Source: Fibrobacter sp. (GTDB taxonomy: Bacteria; Fibrobacterota; Fibrobacteria; Fibrobacterales; Fibrobacteraceae). Taken from it: a stretch of 7,941 nucleotides of DNA. The translations under genes were made by a program, and so were the position numbers. How positions within the stretch are numbered: the stretch's first letter is position 1; the number at the start of each line of letters is the position of its first letter. Location of the stretch: positions 1-7,941 of the forward strand of contig JABUUR010000462.1 in NCBI GenBank assembly GCA_021443065.1. Reading direction: 5' to 3'. Shown in pieces: positions 1 through 4,396 of this stretch. The notes beneath the pieces are model-generated. The model worked only from the letters and a program-made list of their open reading frames with translations, did no database searches and was not told where the DNA came from.

Positions 1-62
1 TCCAAACACTCCCTCGTAAAAAGATTATCTTGTAGTACGGAAGGTTGAGAAACACCATAACC

Positions 63-68
63 AAAAGG
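63..68 (+). promoter_or_regulatory. Ribosome binding site of nhaA
   Basis: AAAAGG lies 5 nt before the ATG at 74. It is a modest Shine-Dalgarno match at usable spacing and supports the chosen nhaA start. Confidence 0.6.
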
Positions 69-73
69 TAGAT

Positions 74-1435
74 ATGTCTCCAAAGGTAACTAGCAGCGAC
101 CGTGTCGAAGATTTGTTCCCCAAGACTCCGGTTCGTAAGATTCTTACACCCGTAGAACGACTGATGCAGGTGGAAACCACCGGCGGCATCGTTCTTATCA
201 TCATGACTGTGGCGGCCCTCCTTTGGGCAAACCTTTCACCGGAATCCTACCACCATGTCTGGCACCTGCCCTTTGCGGTGACCATCGGCAGCTGGGTTGG
301 TTCTGCGGACCTGCACTGGCTTATTAACGACGCCCTCATGACCATTTTCTTCTTCAACATCGGTCTCGAGGTGAAGGGCGAAATGACCTACGGCGAACTG
401 CGGGACCCCAAGGCGGCCAGTCTGCCCATTATCGCGGCTGCCGGCGGCATGCTGTTCCCTGCGCTCATCTACCTTACGGTCAACGGCGTTACCGGTACCG
501 ATGCCGCCCGCGGTTGGGGTATTCCTACGGCCACGGACATTGCCTTCGTGGTGGGCTGTATGGCGATTCTTGGCAAGAGGGTGCCCCATGCCCTTCGCGT
601 GATGATCTTGACCTTGGCCATTGCGGACGATATCGGCGCTATCCTCGTAATCGCGATCGGTTATCCCAGCGGTGACGGTCTGAACTTTGCGGCCCTGGGT
701 ACGGGTGTCGGACTTCTGGTGCTGATCAACGTGCTGTTCCGCATAGGCGTTCGCAACTTGCTGCTCCACGGCGTCATCGGGGTTGCGGTGTGGGCGTTCT
801 TTGTAAAGTCCGGGGTTCACCCCACTATCGCCGGCGTGCTTCTGGGTCTTTCTGTTCCTGCAAAGCCGGTGGTGACCAGCGGCAAGGTCCGCAGTTTTGT
901 ATCGGGCGTAGACCACGTCCTTTCGGGCGAAACCAAGGACGAACACGAAAAGTACAGGGTTTTCTCCCTCTTGACGAAGGCTTCCAGCGAGAGCATTTCT
1001 ATGCAGGAACGCCTCTTCAAGCCCCTGACCCCGTGGATCAATTTCTTTATCATGCCGCTCTTTGCTCTGTCCAATGCCGGTGTCGAAATCAAGCTGGGAG
1101 GTGTTGAGGTCCCTGTGATGGGTGCCGTGGCCCTTGCCCTGGTTTTCGGCAAGCCCATCGGCATTTTCCTGTTCAGCCTGATTTCTGTAAAGTTGGGCAT
1201 TTCCAAGAAGCCCAGTTACAGCTGGAAGATCCTGTGGGGTGGCGGCATGCTGGCCGGTATCGGCTTTACCATGGCCCTCTTTGTGGCAAGCCTCGCCTTT
1301 GACGTCGGGGGTCGCCAGGACTCCGCCAAACTTGGCATTCTGCTGGGATCCTTCAGTGCGGCCATCTTAGGCACCATCTACATGAGTCTGGTGTCCAGGC
1401 CTTCCAAGGACGAACCCGAAGAGGGGCACCACTAA
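74..1435 (+). CDS. nhaA: Na+/H+ antiporter NhaA
   Basis: This inner-membrane antiporter exports Na+ in exchange for H+, serving pH and sodium homeostasis. The 453-residue product is hydrophobic throughout and has the NhaA signatures in order. These are LINDALMTIFFF..GLEVKGE (residues 83-103), PTATDIAF (151-158) with the Asp155 that matches E. coli Asp133, and LAIADDIGAI (181-190) with the paired Asp185/Asp186 matching the ion-binding Asp163/Asp164. GKPIGI (359-364) follows, with Lys360 matching the functional Lys300. It is longer than the E. coli protein (388 residues). The extra length is an N-terminal cytoplasmic stretch of about 30 residues, a charged loop at about 263-316 before the MPLFALSNAGVEI helix, and a short charged C-terminus. 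The ATG at 74 has AAAAGG upstream and the N-terminus fits family homologues. It appears to be a single-gene unit ended by the hairpin at 1447-1479. I could not identify its promoter in the 73 bases available upstream. Confidence 0.97.
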   Translation: MSPKVTSSDRVEDLFPKTPVRKILTPVERLMQVETTGGIVLIIMTVAALLWANLSPESYHHVWHLPFAVTIGSWVGSADLHWLINDALMTIFFFNIGLEVKGEMTYGELRDPKAASLPIIAAAGGMLFPALIYLTVNGVTGTDAARGWGIPTATDIAFVVGCMAILGKRVPHALRVMILTLAIADDIGAILVIAIGYPSGDGLNFAALGTGVGLLVLINVLFRIGVRNLLLHGVIGVAVWAFFVKSGVHPTIAGVLLGLSVPAKPVVTSGKVRSFVSGVDHVLSGETKDEHEKYRVFSLLTKASSESISMQERLFKPLTPWINFFIMPLFALSNAGVEIKLGGVEVPVMGAVALALVFGKPIGIFLFSLISVKLGISKKPSYSWKILWGGGMLAGIGFTMALFVASLAFDVGGRQDSAKLGILLGSFSAAILGTIYMSLVSRPSKDEPEEGHH

Positions 1436-1446
1436 AGGCTGGATTT

Positions 1447-1479
1447 AAAGGTGCGGGCTTTGCCCCGCCTTTTTGTTTT
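1447..1479 (+). terminator. Rho-independent terminator of nhaA
   Basis: This begins 11 nt after the nhaA stop. AAAGG, a bulged T and GCGGG (1447-1457) can pair with CCCGC and CTTTT (1464-1473) around a CTTTGC loop. The outer part of the stem contains one G-T pair. The 3' arm runs straight into a T-rich tail (TTTTTGTTTT, 1470-1479). It is a strong intrinsic terminator by eye. The next gene's ATG starts at 1480, so the terminator also fills the whole position where that gene's ribosome-binding site would be. Confidence 0.85.
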
Positions 1480-1869
1480 ATGGCGCACTTTGTCTACATG
1501 CTTAAATGCGCGGGCGACCGCATCTACACGGGTTATGCCGTCGACGTGGAGGCCCGCTATGGCCAGCATGTCTCGGGTAAGGGCGCGCGTTTCACCAGGG
1601 CGTTTCCGCCGGAGTGTATCTTACGCACCTTCCAACTGGATTCCAAGGAAAAGGCCCTCCGCCTGGAGGCGCGGATCAAGAAACTTGACCGCAAACGTAA
1701 GGAACTTCTGGCTGGTTCCTCTTCCACGTCCGGTGGAGGGTGCGGAAGTCTGTCGCCTGCAGATGCGCTCCTGGAACGTCTCATGGAAAGCCTTTCCGAA
1801 ACCCTGCCGCAAAAAAAATCCCGATTGCGCCGTAAAAAGAGGGCCTGTAAAATAGTCGCGACTGCTTAA
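1480..1869 (+). CDS. GIY-YIG nuclease-domain protein (UPF0213/YhbQ-like)
   Basis: This is a small stand-alone GIY-YIG protein of 129 residues. The domain occupies about residues 2-75: VYML (Tyr6) and YTGY (16-19) form the GIY-YIG pair, followed by Arg26, His30, the GKGARFTR segment (33-40) and Glu63, which matches the metal-binding Glu of the family. Residues 76-129 are an extension absent from the roughly 100-residue E. coli YhbQ: a Ser/Gly-rich linker, then a basic KKSRLRRKKR tail (112-121) that could contact nucleic acid. The family is single-strand or structure-directed nuclease-like; the in vivo role is poorly defined and I do not assign one. No in-frame alternative start lies between the upstream stop and ATG 1480, and domain homology starts at residue 3. 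No Shine-Dalgarno is visible because the preceding bases are the nhaA terminator. The TAA shares TTAA with the convergent gene's stop. It is not part of an intron or mobile element here. Confidence 0.88.
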   Translation: MAHFVYMLKCAGDRIYTGYAVDVEARYGQHVSGKGARFTRAFPPECILRTFQLDSKEKALRLEARIKKLDRKRKELLAGSSSTSGGGCGSLSPADALLERLMESLSETLPQKKSRLRRKKRACKIVATA

Positions 1870-2258
1870 CGGTTTTCGTCTTCGGCCTTGGCCTTTTTCA
1901 TTTTCGCGTTCATGTAGTATTCCTTGGCGGCGCTTACGTCGGAAAGGATTTGCCTTGGCCTGTTGACCTCGTCGAACTTGCGGAAAGTCTTTCGGATAAA
2001 TTCACCCGGGTCGGCGCCGATGCCCGAGAAGATCCTGTATAGGGAGTACAGGGTGGGGGTCCTTTCAAGTCTTTCGAATTTCTCGTACTGCTGGCGGGAC
2101 ATCTCGGACTTGATCCCCATTTCGGTCAAGTTCAACTTAAGAGATTCCCGGAGCGCCTTGAGCTCTTCCGAGAGTACGAATTCAAATTGCTTTTCTTTTT
2201 CAGACTTCCCTGCCACAAGGAAATTTTTAAAAAATAAGCTCTTTAAAGGAGCAACCAT
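1866..2258 (-). CDS. Small XRE-family helix-turn-helix regulator
   Basis: This is a predicted 130-residue DNA-binding protein, counted from the ATG at 2258. Residues 29-90 fit the Cro/C1-type helix-turn-helix pattern: LSEELKALRESLKLNLTEMG, then an SRQQYEKFERLERTPTLYSLYRIFSGIG-like recognition and helix 4 region, then DPGEFI at 83-88. The ERLERTPTLYSLYRIF stretch corresponds to the usual ExGxxxPsxxtLxkIa motif. The N-terminal 25 residues are hydrophobic then charged, and residues 91-130 are highly charged with a Lys/Glu-rich end. The reading frame stays open to an ATG at 2366, but that start would overlap the transporter gene and add 36 residues unlike the family, so I prefer 2258. No clear Shine-Dalgarno precedes it, and a GTG at residue 15 is a further possibility. 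It lies 53 nt after the transporter gene and is probably the last gene of the minus-strand run. Its targets are unknown; autoregulation is possible given the palindrome at its start. Confidence 0.75.
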   Translation of the reverse strand: MVAPLKSLFFKNFLVAGKSEKEKQFEFVLSEELKALRESLKLNLTEMGIKSEMSRQQYEKFERLERTPTLYSLYRIFSGIGADPGEFIRKTFRKFDEVNRPRQILSDVSAAKEYYMNAKMKKAKAEDENR

Positions 2259-2266
2259 TTGGTTGC
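2251..2266. repeat. Perfect 7-bp inverted repeat over the XRE gene start codon
   Basis: GCAACCA-TT-TGGTTGC is a perfect dyad with a 2-bp centre that contains the proposed ATG of the XRE gene (CAT at 2256-2258 on the plus strand). A compact dyad at the start of an XRE-type gene could be an operator bound by the protein itself. A hairpin with a 2-nt loop is less favourable in RNA, so a DNA-binding role is the likelier reading. It is unproven. Confidence 0.4.
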
Positions 2267-2284
2267 AGTAACCCGCTTTTTTAC

Positions 2285-2313
2285 AGAGTCGATTATGGAG
2301 TTGACGAGACTCT
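2285..2313. repeat. 6-bp inverted repeat in the TSUP-XRE gap
   Basis: AGAGTC (2285-2290) and GACTCT (2308-2313) are complementary and separated by 17 nt. An alternative inner pairing, GTCGA with TTGAC, is also possible. The right arm overlaps the transporter's TAG stop. There is no T-tract in the minus-strand direction, so it does not look like an intrinsic terminator. It may be an mRNA hairpin or a chance match. Confidence 0.25.
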
Positions 2314-3061
2314 AATTTGAAAGTACCAGGTCTACAATCAGATAGATTGCCATGGCAATGCTGCATACGCTCACGAAGTTTTCTATGAACTTGTTGCCTT
2401 TTTTTCGTTGCAGCGTGCTGCCCAGGTAGCCGCCCACCCAGGCCCCTGCCGCCATGGTGAGGGCTATGGGCCAGTCGATTTTGCCGGCGATACCCAGGGC
2501 GGCGGTGCTTATCACCAGAAAAATGGTGGTAAGGGAGTTTTTAAGGGCATTGACATGGATGGGGTCCAGCCCCGTATAACGGGTCAAACTGAAAATTTGC
2601 ACGAAACCTACGCCCACCTGTATGATGCACCCGTAGATGGACACCAGGGCGAACCCCAGGGCGCCTCCCAGGGTCAGTTTCTCGGGAGGTTTTTCGGGGG
2701 GCTTGCCCAGAATATCCTTGCGGAGCCGCCCCATGACCGCAACTACGCAAATGACCACCGCAAGCATTGCCTGGAACGCCTTGTCTCCGATCTGCATCAA
2801 AAAGCAAACGCCGACCAGGGAGCCCACGGCGGTGGGGATGGCCAACTGCTTAAAGATTTTCTTGTTCAGGTAGCCGTGTTTTGCCAGGTTGTAGACGGAA
2901 CTTACGTTCCCCACGATAAGGCCTATGCGGTTGGTGCCGTTGGCGACGGTAGGCGGAATCCCCAAAAATATCATGATGGGCAGACTCAGGGAACTGCCAC
3001 CGCCAGCGATGCTGTTGATGAGGCTTACGATGGCGCCTAGAACAAAGAACCCCAGTTCCAT
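2312..3061 (-). CDS. TSUP (TauE/SafE) family membrane transporter
   Basis: This is an inner-membrane protein of 249 residues with about seven or eight hydrophobic segments, the normal size for the sulfite exporter TauE/SafE family (PF01925). The first half has the family signature AGGGSSLSLP (19-28), LGIPP (33-37) and ANGTN (40-44). The second half repeats the theme in degenerate form with GVGF (150-153), TGLDPIHVNALKNS (163-176) and the glycine-rich AAGAWVGGYLGS (204-215). A hydrophilic central loop carries a PPEKPPEK duplication (121-128). Known family members move sulfite, sulfoacetate, sulfonates or related anions, but the substrate cannot be read from sequence. Its ATG comes 1 nt after the lipoprotein's TAA with no good Shine-Dalgarno, which points to translational coupling and shared transcription. 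Why it follows a cell-wall gene pair is not evident. Confidence 0.9.
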   Translation of the reverse strand: MELGFFVLGAIVSLINSIAGGGSSLSLPIMIFLGIPPTVANGTNRIGLIVGNVSSVYNLAKHGYLNKKIFKQLAIPTAVGSLVGVCFLMQIGDKAFQAMLAVVICVVAVMGRLRKDILGKPPEKPPEKLTLGGALGFALVSIYGCIIQVGVGFVQIFSLTRYTGLDPIHVNALKNSLTTIFLVISTAALGIAGKIDWPIALTMAAGAWVGGYLGSTLQRKKGNKFIENFVSVCSIAMAIYLIVDLVLSN

Positions 3062-3062
3062 T

Positions 3063-4379
3063 TTAGCGGTCCAGCTCTGCCTTCAAGAAAGTGATGTTGT
3101 CCGTTACGGTCTTGATTTTGTCGTATTCCGGATAGTCGTCGCTGCAGGCGCTCAATGCGCCGATGGCGTCCATCAGAATCTGTTTTTTCTTGTCTACGTT
3201 CTTTTGCTTGGTTGCCTTGATGTACTGCTGCGAGGCGTACTTGCGCTTTTCCGTGCAGACGGCGTCGGCCAGTTTCTGGTACTTTTCTGCGGCCTGCCTG
3301 CGCAAGTTGCTCGCTTTCAGTTTTTCCACAAGATTTTTCGCCTTTGTGAACGCCTTCTTTGCGATAAGGGTGTCTACTTCGGCCAGGGCCTTTTCCGGGT
3401 CGTTCTTTTCCCAGAATTTCTTGTCTTCCTCGTTGACGGAATTTTGCAACTTTTGGATGTACTCGATCATCTTGCCGATCATAAGTTCGTTCTCGAAGTC
3501 GCGATAGCGCATCTGGAATGCCGTGGCCTGCTTCAGTGCTTCGTCGAAGCGTGCGTAGGATTCTGCCAGGGCGAGAATCTGGACTTTTTCCTTGAGGGCC
3601 TTGCCGAGGGTATTCTTGTAGGCGATGTTCTTCTGTTCCTTGGCAAACTGAACCAGGGAATCTCCCGGGGCGAGGGCCATAAGGCTGTCGGCGGCCTCGG
3701 CCACAAGGCTGTACGCCGCCTGGACGCGGTTCATGTTCTTGAGTTCGAGAATCAAGGACTCGTATTGCTTGGCTCGTTCCGCATTGCTCTGCCCAAAGAC
3801 ATTCAGCAGGGAGTCGGCACGGCTTTCCCACTCGTTCCACAGGGGCTTGAGAATGCGGAACCGCTGCAGGTAGGAAACGGCGGCGTCCACGTTATCCTGG
3901 GTGAAGAGGTTTTTTGCATGGTCGAAAATGCTGGAGACCATGTTGGGCAGCGCAAGGTAGGGGTCTACGGGTTCGGGCTGAACCGGTTCTGTGGGCTGTT
4001 GCCTGTCCTGAACTGCTGGCTGATGCAGGTCCTGGACTGTGCCGGCATCTTGCGTTGCGGGTCGCGGCTGGGGGCTTTCTGCGCCGATGTCTTGAACTGC
4101 TCCGTCGTCCTGGACCTCGGCCTGTTGCGGGAGGTCTTTCGCGGACTGCTGCGGGAGGTCTTCCGCGGCCTGTTGTGGGAGGTCTGCCGCGGACTGCTGC
4201 GGGATTTGGATCGCGCCGGGGACTTGGGTTGTGGATTGTGCGGCCTGTTGCGGGCCTTGGACTGCGTCAGGGACTTCCGGGTTGACGCAGGGGGCGGGGG
4301 CTTGACCTGCGCAGGCCTCCAGCAGGGTCGCCGTGGTAATGGCGGTAAGAACCTTAAAGAGTTTGCGTTTTTTTGTCAT
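3063..4379 (-). CDS. Lipoprotein with Pro/Gln-rich linker and helical TPR-like domain; candidate PBP partner
   Basis: This is a 438-residue exported protein that I cannot place in a named family. A basic N-terminus (TKKRK) and hydrophobic segment (7-20) lead to LLEAC with Cys23, a lipobox-like site whose Glu at -2 is unusual. Residues 24-140 are disordered and rich in Pro, Gln, Ala and Asp, with tandem DLPQQ-type octapeptides (about 57-88) and several AVQD-like repeats. Residues 141-438 appear almost wholly alpha-helical and charged, with TPR-like helix pairs such as PEKALAEVDTLIAKKAF (328-344) and a second Lys-rich stretch to the end. I chose ATG 4379 over the adjacent GTG at 4382 because GGAG sits 6 nt before it. 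It starts 17 nt after the PBP stop and ends 1 nt before the transporter start, so it is probably in the same transcript. Lipid anchor, extended linker and helical domain next to a class A PBP recall LpoA/LpoB activators; that role is inference only. Confidence 0.85.
   Translation of the reverse strand: MTKKRKLFKVLTAITTATLLEACAGQAPAPCVNPEVPDAVQGPQQAAQSTTQVPGAIQIPQQSAADLPQQAAEDLPQQSAKDLPQQAEVQDDGAVQDIGAESPQPRPATQDAGTVQDLHQPAVQDRQQPTEPVQPEPVDPYLALPNMVSSIFDHAKNLFTQDNVDAAVSYLQRFRILKPLWNEWESRADSLLNVFGQSNAERAKQYESLILELKNMNRVQAAYSLVAEAADSLMALAPGDSLVQFAKEQKNIAYKNTLGKALKEKVQILALAESYARFDEALKQATAFQMRYRDFENELMIGKMIEYIQKLQNSVNEEDKKFWEKNDPEKALAEVDTLIAKKAFTKAKNLVEKLKASNLRRQAAEKYQKLADAVCTEKRKYASQQYIKATKQKNVDKKKQILMDAIGALSACSDDYPEYDKIKTVTDNITFLKAELDR
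4122..4217 (-). repeat. 24-bp tandem repeat encoding DLPQQ octapeptides
   Basis: There are four adjacent 24-bp units (4122-4145, 4146-4169, 4170-4193, 4194-4217), the last degenerate. Units share the core CTGYTGYGGGAGGTCT on the plus strand. On the coding strand they give the in-frame octads IQIPQQSA, ADLPQQAA, EDLPQQSA and KDLPQQAE. Unit length is a multiple of three, so copy-number change would lengthen or shorten the lipoprotein linker without breaking the frame. Confidence 0.85.
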
Positions 4380-4385
4380 CACATT

Positions 4386-4389
4386 CTCC
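4386..4389 (-). promoter_or_regulatory. Ribosome binding site of the lipoprotein gene
   Basis: CTCC on the plus strand gives GGAG on the coding strand, part of CCGGAGA, 6 nt before the ATG at 4379. It decides between the adjacent GTG (4382) and ATG (4379) in favour of ATG. It lies within the 17-nt gap after the PBP stop codon. Confidence 0.65.
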
Positions 4390-4396
4390 GGTAAAG

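Noticed and set aside
21..31. AAGAT-T-ATCTT dyad upstream of nhaA as an operator
   Set aside because: It is a 5-bp A/T-rich dyad, likely by chance in such sequence, with no supporting promoter elements visible in the 73 bases available.
1807..1830. Eight-A run (T run on the minus strand) as a terminator for the minus-strand genes
   Set aside because: No stable hairpin immediately precedes the T run in the minus-strand direction; the CGCAA/TTGCG pairing spans the run itself.
1480..1869. Homing endonuclease or mobile intron based on the GIY-YIG domain
   Set aside because: The protein is of the small UPF0213/YhbQ type with no DNA-recognition domain of homing enzymes, and flanking genes are intact with no intron or insertion boundaries.
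1884..1898. GGCC-TT-GGCC followed by five T as a plus-strand terminator for the GIY-YIG gene
   Set aside because: The loop is only 2 nt and the stem 4 bp. It encodes the Lys/Ala-rich end of the XRE protein, so it is probably coincidental.
2259..2366. Longer N-terminus for the XRE regulator starting at 2366
   Set aside because: It would overlap the transporter's 3' end by 55 bases, and its extra 36 residues do not look like part of an XRE protein. ATG 2258 gives a better-sized product, though it also lacks a Shine-Dalgarno.
2925..4394. Long plus-strand open frame antisense to the lipoprotein and the start of the transporter
   Set aside because: It covers two real genes on the other strand, has a biased Leu/Gly/Val-rich composition typical of an antisense shadow, no recognisable domain and no start signal.
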